A DNA stretch of 17,483 nucleotides from Gonium pectorale (taxonomy: Eukaryota > Chlorophyta > Chlorophyceae > Chlamydomonadales > Volvocaceae). A model generated the notes under the pieces. The model saw only the letters and a list, made by a program, of their open reading frames with translations, was not told the origin of the DNA and did no database searches. Of the stretch, positions 1-11,600 are shown in pieces. The DNA is taken from contig LSYV01000044.1 of the NCBI GenBank assembly GCA_001584585.1, positions 221,850-239,332 on the forward strand. Reading direction: 5' to 3'. Position 1 is the stretch's first letter; every line of letters starts with the position of its first letter. A program made the translations under genes and the position numbers.

Positions 1-396
1 GCACCCCCGCCCCCTCCCCAACCACACACAGCCGCGCGTCGGCGGCACCATGGGAAGTAGGCACCGCCCTCTCGTGCGCTCCCACCCTTACCCCTCCCCC
101 CATCTCCCGTTTCCATCTCAGTACCCCCCTCAGCAGCATCACCACCACCCCGCACACCAGCTCCTGCCAGCACTGCCAACGCCCTCCACGGCGCCACAGG
201 CCCCCCCAGACCGGGGCACGGACCACCCCCGGCCCCCCGGCCTACCCCCGGGGCCCCGCCCCCCCGGCCCGCCCCCGCCCCCGCCCCCAGCCCCGGGTCT
301 CCGATGTGCTCCACCGGCCACCGCATCCGCCCCACGAATGCGCCGCCCATGAGTGCCATTACCATCCCGACGATGGCATGCGCGGGCGACCCTCAC

Positions 397-432
397 CTGA
401 TCCTGGCCCTGGCCCTGGCCCTGGCCCTGGCC
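397..432 (-). repeat. Hexamer repeat encoding Gly-Gln run in the pseudouridine synthase
   Basis: On the plus strand a TGGCCC hexamer is repeated about five times (404-432). On the coding strand it gives alternating Gly-Gln at the end of exon 5, directly before the donor at 396. It lies in a predicted disordered insert, so its length may vary between strains without affecting the enzyme core. Confidence 0.75.
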
Positions 433-2656
433 GCCTCCGACTCCGTCTCCGCGCTGCCGTTTGGGCGGCCGGCCGCCGTCAGGCGGGGCTCCGCGCTTGC
501 CGCCGCGGCCTGACCCTCGCCCTCCCCCTCGCCCTCCCGCCGCCGGCCGCCCCTGCTGTCCCTGCTGCTGCCCCGGCTGTGGAGCCGACTCGGTGTCCGT
601 CCGCATGGGGGGCAGGCCGGGGGTGCTCCGAAAGAACTCGTGGACGGCCTGTGGTGTGTTCAAAAGGAAAACGCATACGACTGTGTGGTGTGTGTGTGTG
701 TGATGTTACATCTCCGGTCCGATGCTGCCCAGGGGCGCTACATTGTGTGTTGGGGGAAGGGGGCGGGGTGGCGGGCGGGGCAGGGGGATTACTCAGTCGG
801 TGGACAAGCTGAGCAATGACCGAGGAGTAGTCAACTGTAGGCGCGTCCATATCGGGGCTTCACTTATGTGGCCGCACCCGCATGGAGCAGGCGCGGCCAA
901 AGATGATGCTGCCGTTGGGGTGTTGGAGCTTGGAGGAAAGAGGGTGTGTGTGAATAACGTACAACGACGAGGGGGTGGGGTGAGGGCGCCACCGGGTGTT
1001 GATATACCCGCAAACATCGCGGGGCACCCCACTCTCAGGCACCCTCCCACGCCCCACCTCAGGGCACCCGCACCTTGCGCGCCTCCTTGTCCGAGATCGG
1101 CAGCAGCAGCACCGACAGGGCGGCCCCCGCCCGGCCTGCTTCCACGCCAGCCCTGCCGCCGCCGCCCCCACCATCATGACCACCAGCCGCGGCAACGGCA
1201 GCGGCCTCCGGCGCCGCTGCGGCTTCACTTCCGGGGCCGCCGGCTGCTGCCGCCACTGCCGCTGCCGTCTCCGTCTCCGTCTCCGCCGCCGTTGATGCCG
1301 CCGCAGCAGCAGACGGCTCCCCGTCATCCTTGGGGGGAGGGCACGGAAGGGGCCGGTTGGGTTCCAGCCCGGGCGTGCCGCCCCACACATTCCTAGGGGA
1401 GCCCTCCAGCCGCCAATCCATGCGGCTCCTCGCTGTGCACACGCGACACGCCCACAGCCGGCTTCGGCCCACGCGACGGCAGGCGATGCACGCACCTCAA
1501 CACACGGCCGCATGCACACACACACACACACACAACTTATACCTGTCTTCCGCACTCCGTATCACGCACGTAACACGCACGCACATACACACCCCCATGC
1601 CTTTGCTCGCTGCCTTTCCATACCTGCCCTGTTTCCGGCACTCGGGCACACATACACACATACACACACATACACACACACACACACACGCGCGCGCCTC
1701 CCACCCCTGCCCCCTCAATCAACACACCCATGCTGACGCCCACAGCGGGCTCTGACCCATGTGCGCTCCCCCCATTCACACAGGGTTGCTCTTGTTCGGC
1801 AGCACCATTGGGCTTGTTTGCGCACGCTGGCAAGCACACAGAACACCCACACACCCCATCCTCTTCATGGCCCCCGACTTCCGCGCAACGACACTGACAA
1901 CTCACGGCCGGGACACGTGGCCCGTGGGGACGCACACACACACGCGCGCATTTCCACCCTACCCCCCTGACCCCATCCCCGGCGCACCCCAGCCCCCAGC
2001 GCCTCCGCCACCCGCCGCAGCAGCCCCTCCAGCAGCTCCCCGTTGGCGGGACCCGCCAGCCGGGCGAAGGACTCCGCCAGCGCCGGCCGCAGGGAGGCCA
2101 GCCGCGCAGGGGAGAACGGCTCCTCAGAGACGCCGCTGGCGGCAGCGGCGCCGCTGGGCTGCAGGGAGGCAGTTGGAGGGGCGAGGACGGAGGCGAGGGA
2201 GGGTCAGGGAGGGGGCTGAATCCGCAGGTTCGAGGAGAGCTGCAGATTTCCGAGGGGAACGGGTGCAATAATAGGTGGCAAAATAAGGGGGGAAGGGGCA
2301 AGGGAAGTGTGGGCGGGGTGGGGAGCGCTCCGCACCTGGTTGCGGATGGCGGGGTCCAGTCGCGTCAGCCGCGCCTCGCGGCCCTGCAGGTCCACCTCCC
2401 GAACCTGAAAGTCGCGAAACCTGCGGATCCAGCAGTTGGCAGGACGAAGTTTTGCGTCGGCTGATTCGGGATAGCAGCTCGAGCAGTCGATGGCAGCCGC
2501 CGAAGCGCGCCATTCGGACGGGGCCCGTGGCTCAGCCCGATGTGCGCCGTTAATTTAGGCAGGTAAAGCAGCTGACCTGTGTTTGAGGATGCCATTGAAG
2601 CCGGGAAGGCTCGTCACGAACTCAGTAATGCCGACATCCGCCTCGGCGAGCGACAT
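397..2656 (-). CDS. PUS7/TruD-type RNA pseudouridine synthase, N-terminal part (3' end beyond window)
   Basis: Family role: TruD/PUS7 enzymes isomerise uridine to pseudouridine in tRNAs, and in eukaryotes also in U2 snRNA and mRNA. Visible exons, read on the minus strand, are 2656-2577, 2420-2336, 2158-1988, 1328-1074 and 648-397. All join in phase and give 281 codons. The start at 2656 gives MSLAEADVGITEF, and exons 1-2 together read through PGFNGILKHRFRDFQVREVD and then LQGREARLTRL. This is the hallmark N-terminal block of the family (GIT-F...PGF-GILK-R--DF-V-E-DL). Exon 4 ends LLLPISDKEARK and exon 5 continues AVHEFFRSTPGLPPMRTDT, resembling the PUS7 'SDK-R--H-F-R--FP-L-TDT' segment. Residues about 56-185 and 218-281 are low-complexity inserts: Ala/Glu/Gly-rich, then Gly/Arg/Gln-rich with a basic PPKRQRGDG patch. 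The donor after exon 5 (GTGAGG, 396) sends the gene past the left edge, so the catalytic Asp motif is not visible. The family call rests on motif memory. The exon 3 and exon 4 boundaries are the least certain. Confidence 0.8.
682..702. repeat. (TG)n microsatellite in intron 4 of the pseudouridine synthase
   Basis: A short, slightly interrupted TG run on the plus strand. It lies just upstream (in gene direction) of the exon 5 acceptor at 649-650, so the coding strand carries a CA-rich stretch close to the acceptor. Confidence 0.8.
1515..1697. repeat. Paired (CA)n microsatellites in intron 3 of the pseudouridine synthase
   Basis: Two CA runs on the plus strand, 1515-1534 (pure) and 1646-1697 (interrupted by TA and ending in a CG run), with a further short CA/CG run near 1932-1949. 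All lie within the 1987-1329 intron. On the transcribed strand they are TG repeats. Several frames stay open across them, but only as repeat-encoded Cys-Val or Thr-His peptides, which are not taken as coding. Confidence 0.85.
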
Positions 2657-4420
2657 TGCACTTCTCCGGTCTGATCGCAATCGCAAAGCTTAACTGCAAT
2701 CACAAGGGTTGTCCAGTGCCGTTCAGGCTGACGCCAATGCTCCGTGTCGGGTGCGCAACCGACAACCGCCATGCGCTCCATGCCGTGTCGTACATACCCG
2801 TTCCACGACCCGTACCTACCGACCTGCAAGACATTTCCTTGTGCTGCGCTGCTTGGCATCGTGTGTGGGACGCTGCCAGTGCTGCCGACGATACGGTACA
2901 GTGGGCGGGCCAGGGGCGGGCACTGCGCCCAAACGCTGCCCAACCCCCGCCTCCGACCCCGAGCCGCCGCCAGCGCAGGCACCACCCCACTCGGAATACG
3001 GCAGCCCTTGCCATCCAGTAAGTCGTACGGTACCAGTACCGCTGTCACGATTGGCTGCCCCCGCGGAAGGCAGCTCCGCAGAGCTGGGAAGGTGGGACGA
3101 CCGGAAGACGAACCGACTTGCACACGCGCTGACGCAGAGAATAAAGGCGGAACGCTGGTAGCCACTGTACCGTAGTGGTAACACCTGAAAGCTGCAAACG
3201 TGCAAAGGAAGAGGGTGGCACCGCCCTGTACCTCCCTAAGCACGCCCGCCCGCGGCATGGCGGGCGTCCGCGCGATGGGCAGCTGACGCTCCTCCCGTCT
3301 CTGAGAGGGAGGGCCGGCGCACGTAGGGCAAGCTGGCACAGCCAGCCAGCCAGCCAGCCCTCAAGAGCACATCGCAGGATCGCGTGGAGCGCTGTTCGCC
3401 CGCTCAGTCTGTTTGGTCGGTGTCCGGATGGCAAGCGGCGAAGGAGCACATTGCCGTACACCGCCGGTGGCACATCAACACTGCCGTACACCGGGTGACA
3501 GAAAGCGCCACGGGCACCAGCCGGCCAGCCAGCGGCAGGCCGCCTGCCGTAACCGACGGCGTCGTTGGGACACCAGACGGCTGTTAGCCTTCGTGCCGCT
3601 GCGAGCGCTTCAGCAGTCCGTGAGGCCTTGTGCCCCTCCGCAGCTCCGCTGCAAACTTTTGTCAGGACGACTCGGGATGCCATGCGCAGCGGACTCTTCT
3701 ACTGAGGACGCCTCCCAACCTTCCACCTTCAAAGCCCGCGAGCCCTCTTGGCGCACGGCGCCTGCCCGGCACCGACGGCACCTCGCCCAGTAATTAACCT
3801 CACACGCCGCACAGCCGCCTTCGATAATACGTGCCGCAGACACGGAACTGCCGTACGTACGTGCCGTACATTCGGGCACTCCAAGCTCAAGGTCACCGGT
3901 ACGTCACCCGTGGTCCTCACATCCTGTGTGCGCTCGTCCCGTCCCCCCAACCCGACAACCGACTGACCGCAACGCACGCGCCCTCTCCATCGCTGCTGCA
4001 GGGCGTCGCGCCGCCCCCACTCCGCGCCTTCGCTAGCCTCTCTCTCTCTCACGCACGGTCAAGGTAATCTCGAGGTTAGCTCCAGTTCGCAACTGTTCGA
4101 CCTCAACAACTCTCCCGACCGGCCCGCCACATGGCCGCCAGCCGGCCTGACGCGGCCCTCACACATAAGCGGTGACCCACGGCTCACAGCTACTGCCCAC
4201 GACGCGACGACACCACCAGGCAACGGATCACCCCTCGCCCGGTCTTCCTTCCCCCTCGCAAACATTCACACCGTGAACGAAGGGTAGCATGCGCCACACT
4301 CAACCCGCCGTACAGCGCCCGTCCGTACGCCCCTGGCAGCACCTGTACGACAAACTCACGAGACACAGAGAGAGGCAGTGCTGTATATCGTATGCAGGCA
4401 GGCAGCAAAGTAACACCAAC

Positions 4421-4440
4421 ATGACATGACATGACATGAT
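4421..4440. repeat. (ATGAC)n pentamer tandem repeat
   Basis: Four units of ATGAC, the last one ending in T instead of C, in the intergenic region. It is a simple repeat and no function is apparent. Confidence 0.85.
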
Positions 4441-5443
4441 TGGGATGCTGGCTCGGCACTGCGTCCCAGTCCCCGACCCAGGCCACCGCCAGGTTGCCAC
4501 TCCCCTCCTCTCCTCCCCCGGCCCCACACCCGTGCAGCCCCCGGGGAGCGTCCTCGGCGGCCCACAAAGGCGCGTAGCGGAGGGAAGGCCTGAGCCGGCG
4601 GCACGTCTCCACTCAGGCGCGGGCCCAACGGCGCCCCGCACCCCCGGCTGCCGCCCCTCCCCCCCGCCTCCCGCCTCCGTCGCCACCACCATCATCATCA
4701 TCGGCCACACGCGTGCGCCACTCTCCCGCACGGTCCGCCAGCCCGCCTGGCGCAGCCGCCGCACAGAGCGCTGCCGCTGAGTTGGACGCAGGGACCCCGG
4801 CTTCCGTATGCCTCGGCCCCCAACCCCTCAGGGCCCTCCTCCTGAAGCCATCACCGGCCACCAACGCGCGCGGCCGCCCGCCCCACCTGCGCCCCCGCCC
4901 CCGTCCCCGACACCAAGCCATGCTCAAGCCAGCCCGGCAGAAAAAGACCCCACAAGCCATAGTCCCTGCCGCATCCTGTACGGTCGGTTCTTACGCAGTG
5001 CGATCCAAGTACCATAGTCCTGCGCCTGTGCGGATCCCGGCTGCCTGCCTGCCTGCCGCTCTGTCGCCACGCGCGGCACCCCACACCAATGCGCGGGGGC
5101 GAAGCCACGTGGCTTCCCAAACCGCACCGAGGGCTGCACGTGTTCGGGACCACTCGGGCCCAAGGAGTAGTTACCCCCCACCCCCCGAGTCAACAGGTAA
5201 TTGCCTCGGCGTCGGCATCCCAGACGTGCGGCCGGCTGCCCGCCTGTTGGCGTAATCCCGTGGCGACGGCCCGACCCCAACAAAGATGGAGAACCGTAAG
5301 GAGACGGCCAGACGGACACGAGCCAAGTCTGACTGCCGCCCATTGGAAAGGACCGTAGATGGAGCGACGCGGATTTGCCCGCGCCGCTTCCGGGCCGGAG
5401 CAGCCCGAGCTCCGGCGTTGCAGCATGATACGCGACATCATGA

Positions 5444-5465
5444 CCCCTTGGACCCCTTGGACCCC
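5444..5465. repeat. Nonamer tandem repeat, unit CCCCTTGGA
   Basis: Two full units plus a partial third, about 200 bases past the symporter stop codon and probably inside its 3' untranslated region. Confidence 0.8.
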
Positions 5466-5659
5466 ATAAGCTAGCTCTTCATTTATTTGAGGGCTGAGCG
5501 CCCGTCAACGGCCGGCCCCTCCCACCGGTACAGCCCTCCCCCCCCCACAAGCGCACCCGGTGACCACCCGACGGCGGGAAGGAGCGCGCCACGATCATAC
5601 TACGGCGGCCAGTCGTCGTGCTTTGCACACGGCACGACGCCGCGGACCGCCCTCCCCCG

Positions 5660-8600
5660 TCACGTCTTGCCGCCCGCCCAGCGCCGGCGGCCCTCCGGCG
5701 CCTCCGGTGCCGGCCTGTCCTGTGGCTCCGGCAGCGCCCCACTCATCGTGATCCGCACGCTGGCCACCGCCGGGGCCCGGCCAGTACCTCTCCCACCCCC
5801 TCTGTCGCTCCCGCCCCGCCCAGCCCTCGCCTCCTCCCCCGCGCGGCTGTCAGCGCTGCAGCCGCTGCCGCTGCCGCCGCCGTCGCTCAACCGCGCGACC
5901 GTCGCCGTCGGGCCGTCGCTCGCCGCCATCAGGCCCGCAAGCTCCAGGTCCAGGTCCAGTTCCCCCGCCTCCGGATCCGGGTCCGGATCCGGGATCGCAT
6001 CCAAAGCCCGATTCAAGACGGGGTGCTCCGGGTCCATGACCCTGGCGACCGCCACCGCGCTGGCCACGCTGTGCCGGCCGCCCCTGGCGGAGCTGCCCGC
6101 CATCACGCTGCCGTCCTCCTCGGGCACCGACGGCATCATCAGCGCCGCCATAGAGCGGCGAAAGTAGGGCCGCGTCTCGGAGGCGGGGGAGGGGGAGGGC
6201 CCCAGCTGCTTGCCGGCGTGGACGGACGGCTCGTCCGACAGGTAGAGCGGGGAGGCCTGGCGCCAGGCCTGCGGGGTTTGCACATGTGTGGCGAGGGTTT
6301 TGAGATGGGGCGGGGCGGGGCGGGGCGCGGCGGGGTGGGCGTGGGGCGCAGGTGCGAGGCTCTGCATGGGATGGTGGTTGATGCGGACGGCGGTGCCGTG
6401 CATTGCAGGGGGGCCATGGCGCCAGGACAGAGGGGGGGGGTAAGGGGGAGGGGTGCATGCGCGTGGCAGGGGACGTCCACACGCGGTCCGTATTCGGGTG
6501 TCCAGAGAGCGGGAGGGAGAGAGGGATGCCCAACGGACTGACGAGCGCGCACATGTGCTGGGCCATGTGTAACGGAGCCTCGCGCGGCCCACGGACACCA
6601 TGGTACACGGCGCACGGCCCCTGCCTCGAGCTGCACCGCCCCTCGGGCCGCCCGTGGCCCTACACCTGCCCCAGCCCCCTGCCCCCCAGAATCAAACTCA
6701 AACCCACGTCCCCAGCCCCTCGCCGCCTCTGCCCCAGCCCCTCCGCGACGGACCTTTGGCACGAACCACAGCAGGTCCATCCCGGGCCACCTCCGCTCAG
6801 CCGCCATCACGCCCAGCAGCGTCAGCAGCGAGCAGGCGGGCGACAGGAGCGAGTCCAGACCCGTCCAGTCGGCCAGGGGGGCTGCGGCCGGGGCAGGAGG
6901 GGTGAATGGGGAGGGGGAACAGGGTTCTGGTTGGAGGCGAGGCAATAGACACTTTCGAGTGACTCAATGCTAACGATATCCGGGGCGCGACTCCCCCCAG
7001 TGAAGCCATTGCCGCGTCTGCGTCGCCGCAGCCAGCAGATACGAGCCCCTGGCCCCGCCCAGCCCCCGCCCACCACCCAGCGCCCTACCCTGCTGACAGG
7101 TGCCCGAGCTCGGGTCCCACAGCCCCGCCGCCTGGGTGAACTCCGGGGGGTCCACCTGAGAAAGCCAGCGGGGGCAGGAAGCGTGCTGGGAATAGCATCG
7201 TCACAAGCGCAGTGGCAGGCATTCGGACCATGGCGAGCAGCCACCGGCCTAGGAGGCGATGGCGGCGACGAGGGGAGCCTCCCCCGGTGGCGACGTCGGC
7301 AGTGCTCCGTGCCGGCAGGCAAGTCTGCCCGCCTCCGCCGCACATGCCACTCGCGCCCCCCGCACCCCGGCGCCCCCCGCACGTCCTCCGGGCCCGCGCA
7401 CACCGGCCCTCCCCCGCAGCCCATGCGACCGACTGACCTTCAGGAACGCCGGCAGCCCCTGTACGGCCCTGCCGTACGCCTTTGACGTACGCCCCAGCGG
7501 CGCCACCAGGCTGCCGTCCTTTGGCAGCACCTGCTCCAGAGTGATGCGCAGCAGCGAGCCCACCAGGCAGGACAGCAGGCCTGGGGGCGCGCAGGAGGGG
7601 AGGGAGGGGGGTTGGGAAGGGGGGTCAGCGAGCATACTAGGCAGGACAGGAGGCCAGCAATAAGGCGCGGGAACCGGGCGGGGGGGGGGGGTTGAAGGTG
7701 ACGACGGCTGTAAAAGGAGCGGAGCACGCAAGGCACGGGGGCTGCCTTGTGCAGCAAGGCAGGAGGCAGCATGCGCCAATGATGTGAAGGCAGGGGCCAG
7801 GGCAGGGGCGCCCTCCGTGCTGGCACCCGGGCCTGTGGGGGCGAGGCCGCATGGGGGCTGCCCCGGGAGAGGGGGTGTGCCCGCGCGCGCGTGTGTGTAT
7901 GTGTGTGTATGTATGTGTGTGTGTGTGTGTGTGTGACTTCTGGAGCCAAGGGCCCAGGGCCTAGAGCTGCATGCCCCGGGGTGCACCTGAGGGAGAGGGA
8001 CAGGAGTGGGCGAGGCTGGGAGTGAGCGAGCATGCACGAAAGGAAGGGGCAGGCACGGCCGGAGACGTCCTCCACGTCATCAGGTAAACACGCGATGGAG
8101 AGGGGACCGGAGAGGCCGTGCGCCAGAGCCGTATATAAACCTGTCGCCTGTCTCCTGGATCCTAGGGCCTAGAGCCGCCAATGTACGGTACCCAGGACGG
8201 GCCGCGACCCACCCGCGTTGGGCGACACGCCCGGCACGTAAATGGCCGCTATGAGGGGCACCAGCACGCCCGCCAGCACAATGTCGAAGGACACCACCAG
8301 CAAGTACGCGGGCCGGTACACGAGCAGCGCCGTCATGCAGGCCAGCAGCGTCATGGGGACGATGAAGAGGCGCGCCATGAGCAGCAGGTTGCGCTCGTTG
8401 CTGCCGATGCGGGGGACCTGCGGGGGGCCGATGTGGGAGGGGGGAGGCGGAGGGGTGGGATGGGAGGGGGGGGGGAGGGGAATAGGGGTGTGGAAGGAGG
8501 AGGGAGGGCGGGAGGGCGGGAGTCCTGGTTGTGGGGACACACATCGAGAGCTCGAAAAGACGGCGACGCTCGGGTCAGTGGCAGAAGGATGGGTACCCGC

Positions 8601-11600
8601 TGCGACCACTGCCGACGGCGGCCTGGCTCCTACAGTTGGTCCTCAACGCAGTGGACGTCCCTTGCAAGCCCCCCCCATCCATTTGGGCAGCACGTCGCTA
8701 TCCAAGCTGTGCGCTATGCACTGTCGGTCCACCCAATCGACCCGCCCATCCAACCAACTAGCCACACACACGCACGCACACACACGCACACACACGCACA
8801 CCTTCCTCCACAGGTTGTGCGCCGCCACGGTGGCGGTGGCGAGGATGGCCCCGTCGGCGGTGGACACCGAGGCGGCGGCCATGGCGACCATGGCCCAGAC
8901 GCCCATCGCCCGGGGGGCCTACGTGCGTGGCGGTGGCGGTGGCAGCGGCCAGAGGCCGGGAGCAGGGACCACAGAACTTGAAAGGTGGGTGTACGAACCT
9001 CCCGTACACGTGCATGGGCGCATGTGCATGTGCAGGCTCCCGTCTGTAGAAGCATGGTACTTCCCTTGGCGCTGTGAATCCCCGCCTACCGTCATCAACG
9101 CCTATGCCCCACCTGCCCGCTCCCGCTCCGGAACACCCCAAACGCCAACGTGGCGACACCCCAGGCTGCCAGCGGATGCACACCCCACCCTCACCCATCC
9201 ACAGCAAACAAAGCAGCAACAGCAACAGCCCCTCCAAGCCCCTCCTGCTCTTGCTCTGTTTCGGCGGACTTCCATTCGGGCGGACAGCCACCCAAGGTAA
9301 ACCCGCGCACCACCCCTCTTGTGCCGCGTTCACACACGCCCTCTCCTCGCGAGCATACATTCACGCACAATTCGAGGTGCTCCTTGCAGCTGCCCCACGC
9401 ACACCAGTGCGCGCGGGCCCGCCACAGGCACGGCCCCGGCCAGCCAGCCGCCCCGCCGCACCTGCTCCCACAGCATCATGAACACCGCCACGTTCTCCTG
9501 CGGCAGCCACTGCGCGCACGAGGGCCGGCCCCGATCCGCGGAGCAGCTGTCGGGCTCGAAGGTGGCGTAGGGCGAGTCGGGGCCGTAGTGGCGGCGGGCC
9601 AGGCCCCCCAGCAGGCCGAACGGGAGTGCCAGCAGCAGCAGCAGGCAGCCGGCCGTCAGGTTGGCGGCGCGGGCGGCGCGGGGGCTCTTGCACGCTATGC
9701 TGCGGGCCTGGGGCGTTGGAGCGTGTGATGAAGGGTTGGCAGGGGCGGGGGTGGCAAGGGGCGGAAGGATAAGAGGGGGACACCGGGAGGAAACGGCGTA
9801 GCCCTGCCTCAGACACCACCCCACATCCCTCAAGGCCCCCCGCCCCGCCCCCCAGCAGCCCGCACCCCACCCCACCTGGAAGTCCAGCGCACACAGGTTC
9901 CCAAACGCCAGCACGAAGATGCTCGCCCAGTTGTACAGCAGCGCGTTGGGCGCGGGCGCGTAGGCGTCCGGGTTGCGCATGGCCCCTGGCACGATGACCA
10001 GCTCCCCCCGCGGGTAGTAGTTGTTGTCGCACAGGCGCGTGCCGGTGGCGGGGTCGAGGCAGTCCGCGGGCCCGCTGTAGCCGGGGGTACGGGCCTGCGG
10101 GTGGGCGGGGTTTGCCAAAACTGCTTCCCAGATCCGGGAACGGAGGCAAAGGTGCGGGTAGCCCTGTGCGTGACCAGTGTAGCCGGCCGGGGGTTCGGGC
10201 CTGGGGCGACGGCGGCGAAGGTGGGAGGGTAGAGGCGTAGAAGGAAAGCCAGTCGCCGGCACCTGCTCAACCCGTTGCGCGCCGGCGGCCATTGGTGACT
10301 GCTGACTGGTGAGTGGAACTCAAGCCGTGGATGCGGACCCGGGCGCCGTGCGTGGTTTGCCACCCACCGGGATACCGGGTCCACGCGCCCCCAGCTGTGG
10401 CCAGGCCAGGGCTGCCGCGGGCGGCACCCAACCGTCACGACCCGTCGACAACAGCCCCAACCGCCAGCCATCCGTCAAGCTGCAGAGCGCAGACGGCGGC
10501 GCACCGTGCCGCACCCACCGTTACGTTCCCGCCCAGGTCCACCGCGAAGCCCCTGCTGGGCGGCGGCACCACGGGTCCGTCGCTGGTGGCCAGCATGTAC
10601 ACGGCCGTCACGAACAGGCCGCTCAGGCCGCCCAGCGCCTGCGGCACGTCGGTCAGCGCCACGCTGTAGAGGCCCCCGCTGGCGGTGTACACGGCCAGAA
10701 CCGCGCCGCTCACGGCCACGCCCGTGCCCCGAGACAAGCCGAAGCAGAACTGCAGCAGCACCGAGATGCCCACCAGGTTGCCTGGCGGGGGCCCGGGGCG
10801 GTATTGGCAGGCAGTTAGTGCGGACGGGAGGGGATGTTACTTCGGGCGCTTCGAGGGGAGCTCTGACCGGCGTCAACTTCGCACCGCCGGGCTGGGGCCC
10901 GATATCCCCTAGCTGGCGCCCGGTATCCTGCTTGCTCCGTCAAAAACGCTGCTCCCGTCGACGGAGGAACATTATTCTGATCCACTTCCCAGGCCGTCCA
11001 GGTGCCTCGGGGCCGCGTGTCCCTCCCCGACAACACCCGGGGCCCGCCCCCCCGATACCCCGAGGGCCTCCGGCCCCGCACATGCCCCAGTCGCCCGCAA
11101 GCATACACACCCAGGCAGTCCAATCATTCCACCCACCCGCCAGCAGCACCGTGAACGACGCGATCTCAATGAACGACACCATCACCTCCATCAGCGCGCC
11201 GTACTTGCGGCGGAACAGGTCGGGCAGCGTGAGCAGGCCCATGCGGTTGATGGGGGCAGCCAGGAACAGGCCGTTCTGGGGGGCGCAGGGGAGGGGGAGG
11301 GGAGGGGAGGGGAGGCAGGTCTGTCTGGGGTAAAACACGCCGGGCATAGAGCTGGGTGCCAGGGTAGGCCGGTCGGGCAGCGGGTGGGCGAGTGGGTGGG
11401 TCATGGATGTGGCAGGCAGCAGGAGAAGGGGAAAAGGTAGCAAGGCAAAGGAAGCAAGCAGTGAGCACCATGGGCGTGGAGTAAGGGCCGAGTAATCCCC
11501 GCAAGAGGCAACGGAGAGGTCGCCCCGCAATGGGAGCGGGTGCAGCTCTCTGTGTGACGCGCGGCTGAGCCTCAGGCGGTCCCGCCCAGGGTCCTACCAG

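Larger units (their letters stand above)
2657..5659. other. Intergenic region between the pseudouridine synthase and the SSS symporter, no gene recognised
   Basis: About 3 kb between the symporter stop codon (5660-5662) and the synthase start codon (2656). Both genes run leftward, so it holds the symporter 3' flank and the synthase 5' flank. No frame shows a recognisable domain or a convincing exon chain. The longer open frames (for example plus 4713-5255 and minus 2614-3339) have the Arg/Pro/Ala/Gly-rich look of chance frames in GC-rich DNA. No TGTAA, the usual Chlamydomonas poly(A) signal, was seen on the minus strand here, so the symporter 3' end is not placed. Simple repeats are 3341-3359 (GCCA)n, 4038-4050 (TC)n, 4421-4440 (ATGAC)n, 5040-5058 (CTGC)n and 5444-5465 (CCCCTTGGA)n. 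GTAC words are dense from about 2790 to 4350. Confidence 0.6.

Noticed and set aside
1..396. Open minus-strand frame containing VGMVMALMGGAFVGRMRW, resembling a membrane segment
   Set aside because: It follows a good donor at 396, has no clear acceptor in front of it, and soon becomes Gly-rich low complexity. It is most likely intron of the pseudouridine synthase.
861..931. Block reading LQHPNGSIIFGRACSMR with a stop just downstream, as a possible last exon of the pseudouridine synthase
   Set aside because: It fits in phase after the exon ending at 1074, and a TGTAA lies near 706. However, joining 1074 directly to 648 gives the expected SDKEARK-AVHEFFR family context. I treat it as intron sequence. 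An alternative short isoform cannot be excluded.
1646..1697. Cys-Val and Thr-His open frames through the CA/TG repeats
   Set aside because: These are translations of microsatellites only, inside an intron.
4713..5255. 180-codon plus-strand frame in the intergenic region
   Set aside because: Pro/Arg/Ala-rich, no motif, no coherent splice context, and similar frames are open on the other strand. Considered chance.
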